A stretch of DNA of 64,000 bases, taken from Chamaelirium japonicum (lineage: Eukaryota; Streptophyta; Magnoliopsida; Liliales; Melanthiaceae). Shown in pieces: positions 12,284-23,590 of this stretch. Position 1 is the first letter of the stretch. The number at the start of each line of letters is the position of its first letter. The translations under genes and the position numbers were made by a program. The stretch is taken from the NCBI GenBank assembly GCA_947650365.1, contig OX393549.1:90800111-90864110 (forward strand), in the 5' to 3' direction. The notes beneath the pieces were generated by a model that saw nothing but the letters and a program-made list of their open reading frames with translations, was not told where the DNA came from and searched no databases.

Positions 12284-14032
12284 TTATCGTGCAGCAACGA
12301 GTACCGACGGAAAGGATCCGAAGGTGATGGACGTCATATTGGCTGTAGCGACCTCTTTGGAGTCGATCTCTATCTTCCCTTGCTTTGCGAGCATCATGAT
12401 TCTTTCTTTGAAAACGAAGCATCTTTCGATGGGATGGCTAAGCACTCGGTAGTATTTGCAGAAGAGAGGGTCGTCGATGCAATGCATTTGCTCGGTACTC
12501 TTTAAAGGAGGAAGCTCGATCATCTTCTCTTGTAGCAATTGGTCAAACATGGAGGAGACTTCCGAGTCCGGGAAAGGGTACTTCTTTGCTTCGAGCTCCT
12601 CGAGAGTCATCCTTTGTCTTTGTGGTGAAGGAGGCGGTATGGCGGCTCCTTTTCCTTGATTCAGCTTGCCACCAATCTTGAGCAGCTTGGAGGTCGAAGC
12701 AACGTCAGCAACGTTGACTTGCTTGGTTTCGGTGCCGGCGGCTTGTCCTTTTTTTCTACCTTCAGGAAATCCTTGTTCTTTGAGTCTCCATAGTTTGCTA
12801 GGCTGAGTTCCATGTTGTAAGCCCGAGTTACGAGTTCTTCGAAGGACCGAGGCTTAATACCTTTGAGAATGTAGAGCAGGCCCCAATGCATGCCTTGGGT
12901 GCACATCTCGATAGCCGAGTCTTCAGACAAGCGGTCTCATGAATTTAGCGCGAGGTTCCTCCATCGGTCAATGTAGTCGATTATCGGCTCGTCTTTCCTT
13001 TGCTTGACGGTAGTAAGCTCGGTCATGCTGATGATGCATCTGGTGCTATAGAAGCGATTAAGGAACTCCCTCTCCATCTGATCCCAGCTGTCGATAGATC
13101 CTGGAGGAAGATCCATATACCAGTCGAACGCGTTGCCTTTGAGGGTGCGAACGAACTGCTTCACCATCTCATCTTCGTATGTGCCAGCATTATTGCAGGT
13201 TTCGATGAAGTGGGTGACGTGCTGCCTTGGATTTCCCTTCCCGTCGAAGTGTTGAAACTTTGGTGGCTGAAACCCGGTGGGGAAGCGTAGCTGCTGGATC
13301 CTCGCGGTGTAAGGCTTCGAGTATGCCGTCGTGATTGGAGGAAGACTACCGTCGTGGGAACGTATCATGTCAGCCACTAATGCTTGTATTTGCTGGGCAT
13401 TCATTGTTGCTGTTGCCGGAGGTTGTGTAGCCATCGAGACTGGTACTAGAGAGATGACTTTCGCCGGGACGGGAGCCGAGGAAAGTGTCAGAGTAGTCGC
13501 TAGAACTGTCGGGACAACCTCTGCAGGAGCGGGAGTTGAAGACGGAGCTGGAGCGGCTACTGAAGAAGCAGAGGGTTGACTGAATATTGTAGCATTCCTC
13601 GCATTTAGTCTTTGAAGCAAGGTGTTGATGTGACGGTCCTTCTTCTCCATCAGCCGAGTGATTTGCGTCATTTGCTCACCTATTTGCATGACTTGGAGTT
13701 GAAGAGTAGACGGAGGATGATGATGGAGGACGTCTCGATATTGCATGCCTGCATCTTCGCCATCATCGTCGGAGACGTAGTTGCGTCGACTCGCTTCTAG
13801 TTGATGACGAATGTTTGCCCCCTGCAGAGGAGGTGCAATGTCTACTGAAGAACCCGAACGGGCTCGGGGTTGGGGCTGGTTCTTCCCAAACTTCTGGACA
13901 TGGATTCCAGGATCGAGGCTCGTTTCTTCGTGCACCAAGGTCTCGTCGGCGCTTCAGCAAGTATCTTCGACAGTAGTTTCTAGCATGTACACATCCGCAA
14001 GAGTTCGAGTACGCCGGGTGTAGACGTGTACC
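12284..14032 (-). pseudogene. Element A gag
   Basis: The conserved retrotransposon gag core lies at about 13270-12940 (QHFDGKGNPRQHVTHFIETC, FVRTLKGNAFDWYMDLPPGS, EREFLNRFYST). It continues after a TGA near 12936 with ELVTRAYNMELSLANYGD. A zinc-knuckle-like block follows at about 12490-12410 (CKYYRVLSHPIERCFVFKE), the form usual in Tat gag. Upstream are a proline- and alanine-rich stretch and a possible start at 14032, separated by a stop near 13951. Gag forms the virus-like particle that holds element RNA. Several stops make this copy non-functional. Confidence 0.78.
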
Positions 14033-14187
14033 ATCGGGGGAACGTCACCCTCCGGGTTTATTGGATCACCGTGTCGGAGTAGAGGAGACTCGGCGATGGA
14101 TGAAAGGCTTGGAGCAAACGCATCGTTATGTCCCGGTCATGGGGAACTGGAAGCAACCTCTTCAGCCGTATGGATAAAAGGAGAGGA

Positions 14188-14206
14188 GGTGCCACCGGGC
14201 GTGCCA
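14188..14206 (-). promoter_or_regulatory. Primer binding site of element A
   Basis: Read on the minus strand, TGGCACGCCCGGTGGCACC begins six bases inside the 5' LTR end. It starts TGG, complementary to the CCA end of a tRNA. Its position between LTR and gag fits a primer binding site. I cannot name the tRNA with certainty. Confidence 0.65.
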
Positions 14207-14212
14207 GAAATC

Positions 14213-16171
14213 TGTATGCACAGAAAAATATCAGGGTCATCTTTATTGCAAACACACGAAGATTACAGAGGCCGGGACCCGGGGACTCGGGGGTGGTGAG
14301 CTGGGTGCGATGAATATTTGATCAGGAGATTATGGGAGAGATCCTCCAGAGGGTCCCTTTGATCCGCGTCTCTACGTGGTATTCGTGCGAGAGCTTTGAA
14401 GGGGTTGCCCCGGACAGAGGTCTTTACAAGGTGAGGGTTTTTGAGAGGCTAAGGAGTATCCGTCGTTGCTTTTATCCCTTCCGTGCTTCGCGCTTTCTTG
14501 GCTAGGGGGTTTTTGGCATCCTTCCTCGGTATTCGTATCTTTCTCGATCCTTACTTGATCTCGGTGTCCTTGATCGTCGGTTCGTGACGTCAATCGTGCT
14601 TTTGGCATCGGGTTTGGCTTTGCTTTGGCTTGGCTCTGGCTTTTGCTTTGCTTTGGCGCTTGCGCTTGAATGTAGACGGGTAAAGGCTATGGTGCTTTAG
14701 TTCTTCCAGACTTCGCGTCGTATCGGCTAGAACGTGCGGTGCTTTGCTCGTGACCGACGTAGTTGCTTGGCTTTGACACTTGCGTTGCTCTGGCACGGGC
14801 TTTACCGGGGCTTTTGCTTTGGCTTCTTGTGTTGCTTTTGCTTTGGCGTTGACTTGATCTTCTCCTCGAACGGTGGTGGCTACTTCTTCAAGGCTTCTGG
14901 CTTCATTAACGGTTTAGACATCGGCTCGACTTCTCTTCTTCTCCGGGCTTCTTTGGCGTGATCGGAGTCGAACGGTTCCTTTGAAGACGGCGAGGGTAGT
15001 ACCAATATCCATGTGATGGTTTGTAGTGTCGGCTTTGCTTTGAAGACGATGGGTGTAGCGATGCTTCGGGTGTTCCTCTTCAAGCTTTCTTCTTCGTGGA
15101 TGGAGCGGGCATTTGTCAAAGGCGATGGGGTAATTACGCTTCAGTTTTCTTCTCTGGGTTTTTGGGCTTGATCAGAGTCGAAGGCTTGTTAGAGACAATG
15201 AGGTGGTGCCGCTCCGATCTTCTTCTCCGGCCTTTGCTTCTAGCGTCTTCGGAGTTGAAGGGTTCTTCTTCTTCGAGCTTTCTTCTTCGTGCACGGAGTC
15301 GAGGGATTGGTCTTCTTGTATAAGGGTCTTCACTTTGATAAGGGCTTTCAATGGACTAAGCCGGTCCCGAAGGGATAGGCTTGCCTGTGCCTCGTGAAGC
15401 CTTAGGTCGATGAAGAGCGTGTCTCCTCCTCTGCAGAGCTTCTTCGCTTCGTCTTCAGCTTCGACCCCTTGAGACTTCCCCCTCCCCCTCTATTTATAAG
15501 TGAAGGAAGGGAGGGGAGAGATATGGGAAGATTTATTTGAATCCCTTTAATATCTCTCCCATAACTACCCAAGATTTATTCATCAATTGACGAGGGGAAT
15601 AAGCCTTTATTTGTTTTCCTTTTATGGCGGGGTAGTTATGGCTCAATCCTTTTTGAGTTTATTTTGAATCTTGCACATAAAGTCGATGGTGACCCGGCTT
15701 CGTTTCTTGTCCGTCGGATCGAGGGATCGGTACAGATCCACACTTATGTAGACGTCATACACAATCACCTCCCGTGCATGGCGGTATTTGTTTCATTTTT
15801 CTTCTTTTCTTTCCTTTTTTTTTCTTTCTTTCTTCCTTTTCTTTCTTTTCTTTTCTTTTCTTTCTTCCTTTTCTTTTTCTTGCATGGCCGGCCACCCCCC
15901 TAAGGGGTTCGAATTTCTATAGGGGGCCGGGTGGGCCCCACTTGGGGATGGGCCCACCCGGTCCCTTGTTTGGCGCGGGTCGGGTTCGATTTGCATGTCA
16001 GGTCTCCCTCCGCATTGGTGTATGCGAGTCGGGTCTAGGTCCTAGTGCGCATCGGGTTTGCCTCCGCATTGATGCATGCGAGTCGGGTCCGGGTCCGAGT
16101 GCGCGTCGAGTTGGCCTCCGCATTGGTGCATGCGAGTCAGGTCCGGGTTAGACACAATTTGTGTGTCTACA
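14213..16171 (-). repeat. 5' LTR of element A (complete, 1959 bp)
   Basis: On the minus strand the LTR runs from TGTAGACACA to TGCATACA, both ending in the TG...CA signature. It aligns with 1-1763 with about one difference per ten bases in the sampled part. It contains a T/C-rich tract around 15795-15880 and four short GAGTCGGGTCCGGGTCC-type direct repeats near 16030-16150, which lie in U3 on the transcribed strand. Confidence 0.88.
15490..15498 (-). promoter_or_regulatory. TATA box of element A 5' LTR
   Basis: TATAAATAG on the minus strand lies in a pyrimidine- and GGGGGAGG-rich context. The same motif stands at the corresponding place in the other LTR (1073-1081). It is the best candidate for the element's promoter. 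Confidence 0.55.
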
Positions 16172-16176
16172 CCCGC

Positions 16177-17060
16177 GTAGCCACTCAGAGTGTGATTCGA
16201 ATTGAACTCTAGTGATTCTAAACTTATGTTACTCCCTCGTAACCCTGTTCTTTATTATACTCTAATAATCTTTAGTCCCTCCTATTACTGGTGCCATGAT
16301 TCGACTCAAGCGGGGGAAACACCGTCAAACCCGATTGATCATATGACTAGGATTTGATGACTTGTCATCTATAACACCACACCCTTTCGGTGCTATACGT
16401 AGCATTCGGAATGTCATCAGTCATACTGACAAACACCAGGTCTAGATTAATTATTAGATAGATTGACTTATCAAAACACACTCATCTATCTTTGGACATC
16501 GGATAACTTGTAGGGGTTGCATGCTACTCCAGCACCAACGAGGTAACCTAACGTACTGTGATATTGAACTATGAAAGGTCTACATATATTGGCACATCAA
16601 AGTACTACACAACTAGTTTGCACAATGTGCATGGTCCCTTTGGGGTTAAGGACAGATTATCTATAGTAGTAAGATGATTTATGCACTAGTTTCTGATACA
16701 TTGATCTGTGCACTGTCTTGGTTCCTGTTCAACACGATCATCGTACTTGGTTAGGTGAATAAGAATCTCACGATCCCATGGCGGAGACTTCACCACATCC
16801 TCTACCTGTCAATAGCTTATTTTTGGTGAAGCAACCAGCATCACTAAAGCTGTGAACTAATTCTAGGTCTATACAGAACTGATCCATTGGGTCTCCCAAC
16901 TATGGACCCACCATACACCTCAGTGGCCTACTATATTCCCTATGGTCCTTTATTACATATGAATTAATATATACCAAAGCAGTATTCTAATTAAAGCAAA
17001 AACCAAAGTCGTCTTTATTAATATTAATACAGAAAATCCACGCTGAGGACATAAAAGCTA
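16177..17060 (-). repeat. Probable 3' LTR of element E
   Basis: This non-coding stretch lies immediately downstream of the Copia RNase H on the minus strand. No second copy is present in the window to prove it, so the call rests on position alone. It is AT-rich with no long reading frame. Confidence 0.4.
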
Positions 17061-17069
17061 CAATAATCT

Positions 17070-18400
17070 CCCACATGGCCTAGCAGGGAATGACAGTCTT
17101 AACTCCCATCGCATCCATATGATTCTCAAAAGCCTTGGTCGGTAGTACCATTGTGAAAAGGTTTTCCATGTTATCTGCAGATGCCACATGAGTCACTGTA
17201 ACCTCTCCTCGCTTTTGCAAGTCCTAGACATTGTAGTTTTTTTCACTCAATATGCTTACTCTTCTGGTGATATCTTGGCTCCTTTGATTGTACTACTGCT
17301 CTACTATTGTCGCAGTAAAGGACAATTGGGTTTTGAGTTCCCGATACACATCCTAAGTATTTTAGGAACTTTCTAAGCCACACAACCTCCTTGGCTGCCT
17401 CGCACGATGCAACGTACTCAGCCTTTATCGTCGTATCTATGATGCATCCCTACTTTATGCTCTTCCAACTGACAGCTCCTCCTCCTAACGAAAACACACC
17501 CTGACGTCGATTTCCTGGATTTCGGATCTTCTGCAAAGTCATAATCCGTGTATCCAATTGGTGCCAGTTCCTATGAAGAGTAGACTAACTCATAATTCTC
17601 GTCCTATGGAGACACTTGAGTATATTTTTCATAGTAGTCCAGTGCCCTAGGTCGTGGTTTGACTGATACCTGCCCATCATGTCTACTGCATATCATATAT
17701 CTGATCTCGTGCACTGTATGACATATATCAGACTCTCTATAACCAAAGCATAAGGTATCTTTTACATCTTTGCCCTTTCCTCATGAGTCTTAGAACCTTG
17801 ATCATTGGACAACTCCATTCCATATCTGAATGGAACTAGTATCTTCATGGAGTTGTGCATATTGAATTTGGCCAAGATAATATCTATATAGTCTGACTGT
17901 GATAACGAGAGAATCTTGTTCTGGCGATCTCGAGTTACTTTGATCCCCAGAACATAACTCACTTCACCCAGGTCTTTTATGTCAAATTGAGAGAACAACC
18001 ACACCTTCACTATAGACAACATTCTAAAATCATTTCCAATAAGTAGGATATCGTCTATATAAAGAACTAGAAAAACTATTGTAGTCTTATCGCTCCTTTT
18101 ATAAACACATGGTTTATCCATATAATATTCAAACCCATAAGACTAGATAGCCTGGTCAAAACATATGTTCTAACTTCTGGATATTTGCTTAAGTCCATAA
18201 ATGGACATTTGCAACTTGCATACCATTTTTTCCTGACCCCTTACGACAAAGGCTAGAAGATGAGACATATAGATATTTTCTTCCAAATCCTCATTGAGGA
18301 ATACGGTATTATGTCTATTTGCCAGATTTCCTAATCTTGACATCCATTTGCTAGATCCCCATCAAGGTTCTCAAGGCATAGGTAGCTTTTGTGTCAGTTG
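17070..18400 (-). pseudogene. Copia reverse transcriptase and RNase H remnant (element E)
   Basis: The minus strand reads LEENIYMSHLLAFVVRGQEK, CKLQMSIYGLKQISRS and then, at 18121-17762, LVLYIDDILLIGND with the catalytic YIDD box, followed by LFSQFDIKDLGEVSYVLGIKV. These blocks identify a Ty1/Copia reverse transcriptase of the Tork/Angela type. Stops and frameshifts lie on both sides of the 119-codon open piece. Downstream sequence to 17070 corresponds to the RNase H part but is too decayed to read in one frame. Confidence 0.8.
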
Positions 18401-18479
18401 CTGCTACAAAGGTTTCTTCAGCTCCGCTACCTTGACCTGTATCTTCATATATTTGCTTTTGACTTGATCGTTTAATGTA

Positions 18480-19357
18480 GCCGTGTGTTTGTTTTGAGCT
18501 TCTGCCTTAAATGGGAGGAATCGAAGTCTTATGTTGACTTGGGTTGCCAAGAGCCTTTTCATCGAGCTTTAGCCCTGAACGGAGATAGCCAATGTTACCT
18601 CGAGCTTCTATTTTAAATAGATGGAATAGAAGTCCTATATTGATCTGGGTTGCCAGAGGCTTTTTCATCGAGCTTTAGCCATGAATGGGCATAGCCGATG
18701 TTGCTTCGAGCTTCCGCCTTAAATACGTGGAGTCAGAGTCGAAGGCTTAGTTTGACCTGAGTTTCCAGGAGCCTTTTTATCAAACTTTAGCCTTAAAAGG
18801 ATGTAGCCGATATTGCTTCGAGCTTCCGACGTTAACTGACGGAATCACAGGCTTATTTTAACCTGAGTTGCCGGGAGCCTTTTTATCGGACTTTAGTCTT
18901 AAAAAGGCATAGCTGATATTGCTTCGAGCTTCTGACCTGAACTGGCAGAATCGAATGATTAGTTTGACCTAGGTTTCCAGGAACCTTTTTATCGGGCTTT
19001 AGCCGTGAAAGGGTGTAGCCAATTTTGCTTCGAGCTTCCGAATTAAACTGACGGAATCGAAGTCTTGGGTTGACCTGGGTTGGTAGGAGCCTCTTTTTTT
19101 GGACTTTATCCTTGAAAAGACGTAGCCAATTTTGCTTCGAGCTTCCAACTTGAATGGGCAGATTTGAAGTCTTTGGTTGACCTAGGTTGTCAGGAGTCTT
19201 TTCATCAGACTTTAGCCTCAAGAAGGCGTAGCCGATTTTACTTCAAGTTTCCGACTTGAATGGGCAAAATCAAAATCTTTGACTTGGCCTGGGTTGTTAT
19301 GAGCCTTTTTATCGAACTTTAGCCTCAAGAGGGCGTAGCCAATTTTGCTTCGAGCTT
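18480..19357. repeat. 107-bp tandem array of element D, left part
   Basis: TTGCTTCGAGCTTCC recurs at 18701, 18813, 18919, 19025, 19132, 19238 and 19345, a spacing of 106-112 bp. Each unit also holds TTTTTATCGAACTTTAGCC, an AGGGCGTAGCC segment and GGTTGACCTGGGTTGCCAGG. The array is interrupted at 19357 by the half-LINE and resumes at 22970. Confidence 0.88.
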
Positions 19358-22300
19358 TTTTTTTTTGAGAGGTAAAAAACGAATAAATTAAATAGGGCAA
19401 ACAGTACAGCACACGACTTACTCCAAGTGAGTAAGCAGAACCACAAGGTTCCAGACCCCTTTAGTAGGCAGACCAACAAGGTAGCTATCAAAGGTTCTGG
19501 ATCCTATCCAAAAGTCTCAAGTCACTCAAAAACAACCCTCTAAAACCCAAAACAAGCAGAGGGAGATAGAACTGAAGATACTCAGAAGAAATGTCGCCAG
19601 CCGTCAAAAGAATCACCCCTGCAGAACCCAATCACTCCCCTACAACAGTCGAAAAATCTTCCCAGGCCTCTGCTACTTCCGACCACGATCCAACTTGCTC
19701 CTGGAAATCCGATCGCAGGGACCCTTGGGCCAACTCTCCTTATTCCGCTTGCCTAATCGTGAAGCCTTATCATTATCCTTCTCCACCACTTCCTTCTTGA
19801 GTGCAAGAGACACCGAATCAACTCCTTCGATATCTTCCCCATTCTGCTGTGTTAACTCCCCCTCTTTATAAGCCTCCTTGTCTAGACGGCCTGTATCAGA
19901 AATGCCAAGAAGGGAGATAAGTTCTTTGTCAACATCTAACCAATGATACTGTCTACCATGCAAAGATATAAAAGAGAAGAATCTCCGTTCACGACTATTC
20001 AGTTTAAAGTGCCCCACACGTTCCCCGGTCTTCATGTGAAGATGCTCCACCATTTCTTTAATCTTCAGCACTATATCTCCATCATAACCACCCTCACGAA
20101 TCACTTGATTTAGATTAACCATTGTGGTTTCCTCGTCCCAATCAATAGGATCGCTAACTCCTTGATCCTCTATAACTTCAATCTCAAGGACCGCATCCTC
20201 CAAATCCTCATCTGTTACACCAGCTTCTGGCCTCGTAACATCCTCTGCTACCCTAGCTTCTGACTCTGTAACATCAACTGCTTCCAGATCCTCTGCATCA
20301 ACTCTAAAATCATCAGTAGTAATCGAATCCTCATCAACTGCTTCCAGATCCTCTGCCCCAACCCCAACCTCATGCTGCAAGCCTTCTATTCCCCCTTCCT
20401 GCAAAACATCACCACCTTCAGATTGCGTAACATCAAGCGCACCCACAGTCTGTGCAGCCACAGACTGTGTTACAGCAGTAACAGCCTGTGCAAAGCTCCC
20501 AGATTGCGTAACAGGAAGAGCTGTTACCAGATTAACTGCAACATCTCCCACTGTTACACAGCCAAAAACCTTTGTAACATCAGCCACTGCTGCCGCAACA
20601 GCACCAGTGCCATTAGCTACCGCTTCAGCTCCAACTTCTTCTACAGCTTCCCCCACCAAACCAAATCTCTGATCTGTACACTCTGTAGCATCAACATCAG
20701 CACAGCCCTGAAAGTGCGTAACATCAACAACTGCCTCAGGTGCATCAGTGCCAGCACCAACTTCATTTCTCATTGATACAGATTTCACAACCTCAACACC
20801 AGCTCTTGCATTACCCCTGCCAACATCACCTACTAACCCCTCTGCCACTTCGGCAAACTCCCTTAGAGGGCTAAACCGATTACCTGACCCCATTGAGCCA
20901 TTCACCACTTGCTCTTTCCCTTGCCGCCGGTTAAATTTGCTCACTTGTGTCCACTCATGGTTGCCTATCGAAGTACAAATCCCCCTTGGAACTGTAGGAA
21001 CTGTAGGAGCTGTAGAGTGAGAAGGAACCTCAGCACTCTTCTGAACAATTCCATGTGCAACGCACGTGTCCAAAGGTAGAAAATTATTACATGTGCAACG
21101 CACGTGTCCACTGCGCAAGTAGAAAGTTGGGAACATAGTATTCGGAGCTGAGCTACGCTCCCAAGAACTTTCGTTTCTCCAAGCACTCACGGGCCAACCT
21201 TGATCCATCCGGACACCAAATTTCTTCCAAAGCCCTCCAATCTTCTGATGCTTAGTGCACAACGCTTCACTATGGTCAAAGGATTTACAAGCTCGACAAC
21301 GCTGTGGTATCCAATCGTAAACAACCGGTTGCAAAGACAGGAACTTATCTTTGCTATCCCTAGCTTCCACCACTTCCGGAAGTGAATCTTCTACATTGAT
21401 TTCAACACATAATCTGGCATAACTCACCCGTAGCTGGTCCGTAGTAGCCTGATCCATGTACAATGGTTTCCCAATACTGCTGCCCATCCTGCTGAGGAGC
21501 TCCTCAGACCATAGGTCAACTAATAAGTTTGGAAATCTCACCCATACAGGAACATGGGTGATAAGATCCCTTTCACAGTTCATCCCCTGCACCCACTTTT
21601 TCAGAACCAGGGGTCTTCCCTCAATGTACCAAGGTCCACCCTCCAGGGCCTTGATATAATCTTCCTTTAACCCAAATCGGAATAAGAAAATCCCATTCTC
21701 TCTTGGGAAAATTTCCAACGTCCCCTTGGCCTTCCACCGATTCAACAGCGTCTCCTTCAGATGTATAAAATAGGGTCTCCTGCCTAAAACGTAACCAACC
21801 AAAGAAAACTCCCACCTCTTTTGATTCTTAGCCACCTCCTCTACTGGACAAATGGCCACCTTTTTAGTACCAATCATCTTGGGGGCAATGTATCGTAGCT
21901 TGGAACTCCTCGCAATCGCAACAGGCTCTGCAGAATTACCACCTGGGTTCACTAGCCGACCTGGATCAGACACAGCATCATGTGCAGGAATCTGACCCAT
22001 TTCCGTTTCAGCAAACACATGCTGTGTGCTACCGCGTGGGCTGTGCTGGGTGAATTGGAGAGGTGGAAACTCCTCCTCCACTGGGACTCGATCAGCTGAA
22101 TGCACAAACCAAGCGTTTGGAGATCCTCCTCCCTGCCTAGATCCCTCACAGTCAGGCACAAGAGAAGTCTGCCCTCCCCTACCCCAATGCATCCCATTAT
22201 GGGATCCAGGTTCACTCAGGACTCGCGTCGAACACCTCCCATGCACATCAAGTCTCCCAGCATCATCCTGAGGAAACCCTTGAATCACAAATCCCCCCAC

Positions 22301-22969
22301 AGACTGATCCTTAGGCAGTATAGACTCCACCTCATGCTGATCCCGAGAACCATCCTTGGTGAAGCTGGTCGCACTACTCCCCTGTACCGAACCCAGGGGA
22401 ATGGATCCCGAACCAGTCACTGCTCCTCCCAGAGGCAGCCGCTCACCAGCACCAACACCCTCACCACTGCCACGACCTCTCACTTGACGGGCAGCCACCG
22501 AAATAAAATCCTGCAGAGCTGGACATCGAGGAGGAAGAAACTCTACCTCCGTCACCAACCGTGCCTCCCTCGCAGCGGTTGCTCCAGCTCGGGATGGAGA
22601 GGGAAGGTATGAGCCAGCTTGAACTGCGGGTTCTTGTTGCCTTATCTCTGTAGCTCTCCTAGAAGATCCCAAATCCCCCAAGGTAGGCGAAGAAGAAGCA
22701 TCTACCTGTGAGGAAGTCCCTCCATCTCCAACCAAATCACCCGTACCTGTGGGGAGTTGGGAAAGAACTCCAACCTCCACAGCAACCGAACCACATGGTA
22801 TCTTCCCTGCCGTCCCTCCTCTAGATCTACAGCGATCTGGGCCTTGGGGGGGCTTCATCTCCGCCCCCAAATGGGGAAGAGAGGATGGATGCCAAGATCT
22901 CCCAGGAATCTAGAGAGAGAAACTCTGAATCTAAAGTTATTACTTTGATGCAGTGGGTGGTGGTGCATA
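19358..22969 (-). mobile_element. Half-LINE: L1-type insertion with ORF1 but no ORF2
   Basis: The insertion is flanked by a 17-bp direct repeat, AATTTTGCTTCGAGCTT, at 19341-19357 and 22970-22986. Each copy is part of a 107-bp array unit. On the minus strand it ends TTTTTACCTCTC followed by at least nine A residues, so it was made by target-primed reverse transcription. It has a 5' leader of about 110 bases, one long ORF and a 3' tail of about 310 bases with the look of a plant L1 3' end. No endonuclease or reverse transcriptase is encoded. Confidence 0.85.
19673..22858 (-). CDS. L1-type ORF1 (DUF4283 and zinc-knuckle protein)
   Basis: The frame is open for 1061 codons from the ATG at 22858 to TAG at 19673. 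A TTG four codons upstream is not needed as a start. About residues 330-520 match the DUF4283 fold of plant L1 ORF1 proteins (RWEFSLVGYVLGRRPYF, FLFRFGLKEDYIKALEGGPW, LPEVVEAR), followed by a CCHC-like knuckle (QRCRACKSFDHSEALC). The first 300 residues are disordered and glycine/serine-rich. Residues 640-900 are alanine-, valine- and aspartate-rich with repeated DVT/VTQ and AEDLEAVD motifs. A C-terminal module (EHLHMKTGERVGHFKL) ends in SWPKGPCDRISRSK. ORF1 proteins bind LINE RNA. A full-length L1 would have ORF2 next, which is missing. No stop interrupts the frame, unlike nearly every other coding sequence here. Confidence 0.75.
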   Translation of the reverse strand: MKPPQGPDRCRSRGGTAGKIPCGSVAVEVGVLSQLPTGTGDLVGDGGTSSQVDASSSPTLGDLGSSRRATEIRQQEPAVQAGSYLPSPSRAGATAAREARLVTEVEFLPPRCPALQDFISVAARQVRGRGSGEGVGAGERLPLGGAVTGSGSIPLGSVQGSSATSFTKDGSRDQHEVESILPKDQSVGGFVIQGFPQDDAGRLDVHGRCSTRVLSEPGSHNGMHWGRGGQTSLVPDCEGSRQGGGSPNAWFVHSADRVPVEEEFPPLQFTQHSPRGSTQHVFAETEMGQIPAHDAVSDPGRLVNPGGNSAEPVAIARSSKLRYIAPKMIGTKKVAICPVEEVAKNQKRWEFSLVGYVLGRRPYFIHLKETLLNRWKAKGTLEIFPRENGIFLFRFGLKEDYIKALEGGPWYIEGRPLVLKKWVQGMNCERDLITHVPVWVRFPNLLVDLWSEELLSRMGSSIGKPLYMDQATTDQLRVSYARLCVEINVEDSLPEVVEARDSKDKFLSLQPVVYDWIPQRCRACKSFDHSEALCTKHQKIGGLWKKFGVRMDQGWPVSAWRNESSWERSSAPNTMFPTFYLRSGHVRCTCNNFLPLDTCVAHGIVQKSAEVPSHSTAPTVPTVPRGICTSIGNHEWTQVSKFNRRQGKEQVVNGSMGSGNRFSPLREFAEVAEGLVGDVGRGNARAGVEVVKSVSMRNEVGAGTDAPEAVVDVTHFQGCADVDATECTDQRFGLVGEAVEEVGAEAVANGTGAVAAAVADVTKVFGCVTVGDVAVNLVTALPVTQSGSFAQAVTAVTQSVAAQTVGALDVTQSEGGDVLQEGGIEGLQHEVGVGAEDLEAVDEDSITTDDFRVDAEDLEAVDVTESEARVAEDVTRPEAGVTDEDLEDAVLEIEVIEDQGVSDPIDWDEETTMVNLNQVIREGGYDGDIVLKIKEMVEHLHMKTGERVGHFKLNSRERRFFSFISLHGRQYHWLDVDKELISLLGISDTGRLDKEAYKEGELTQQNGEDIEGVDSVSLALKKEVVEKDNDKASRLGKRNKESWPKGPCDRISRSKLDRGRK

Positions 22970-23590
22970 AATTTTGCTTCGAGCTTCCTAATTGAATGGA
23001 CGGAATCGAAGTATTTGGTTGACCTTTTTATCGAACTTTAGCCTAGAGAGGGCATAGCCGATTTTTCTTCAAGCTTTCGACTTGAATGTTTCGAATCAAA
23101 GTCTTTGGTTGACCTAGATTGCTATGAGCCTTTTTATCGAACTTTAGCCTCGAGAGGGTATAACTGATTTTGCTTCGAGCTTCCAACTTGAATGGGCAGA
23201 ATCGAAGTCTTTGGTTGACCTGGGTTACCAGGAGCCTTTTCATTCGACTTTACCCTCAAGAGGGCGTAGCCAATTTTACTTTGAGCTTCCGATTTGAATG
23301 GACAGAATCGAAGTCTTTGGTTGACTTGGGTTACCAAGAGCCTTTTTATCAAACTTTAGCCTCTAGAGGGCATAGCCGAATTTGCTTTAAGCTTCTAACT
23401 TGAATGAGAGGAATTGAAGTCTTTGGTTGACCTGGTTTGCAAGGAGCCTTTTTATCGAACGTTAGTCTCGAGAGGGTGTAGCCGATTTTGATTTGAGCTT
23501 TTGACTTGAATAGGAAGAATCGAAGTCTTTGGTTGACCTGGGTTGCCAGGAACCTTTTTATGCCTTAAACTAGTGGAATCAAACTTTGAG
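22970..23590. repeat. 107-bp tandem array of element D, right part
   Basis: It continues the array after the half-LINE with about six more units, with the GCTTC(G/A)AGCTT box at about 22976, 23069, 23171, 23279, 23385 and 23490. The units are close variants of those at 18480-19357. Reading frames crossing it are repeat artefacts. Confidence 0.85.

Larger units (their letters stand above)
1..16171 (-). mobile_element. Element A: old Tat-lineage Ty3/Gypsy retrotransposon, left end cut by window
   Basis: The sequence from 1 to 1763 is repeated at about 14423-16171, and both copies end in TGTGTCTACA, so these are the LTRs of one element read on the minus strand. Between them, in minus-strand order, lie gag, protease, reverse transcriptase, RNase H, a second archaeal-type RNase H and integrase. 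That order and the double RNase H are typical of the Tat lineage. About 3.7 kb of non-coding, repeat-rich DNA lies between integrase and the 3' LTR. In one 125-bp comparison by eye the LTRs differ at about 12 positions, so the insertion is old. Every coding part carries stops. A hAT-type MITE interrupts pol. The base after the right LTR starts a possible target duplication (CCCGC, 16172-16176), but the matching copy is outside the window. Confidence 0.9.
16177..18420 (-). mobile_element. Element E: decayed Ty1/Copia element
   Basis: The right part (about 17070-18420) encodes Copia pol remnants on the minus strand. The left part (16177-17060) has no coding potential and sits where the 3' LTR should be, after a purine-rich CATGTGGGAG tract near 17073. 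Element A abuts it at 16171, so A probably inserted into this LTR. At about 18420-18480 the Copia sequence gives way to the tandem array of element D. Confidence 0.65.
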
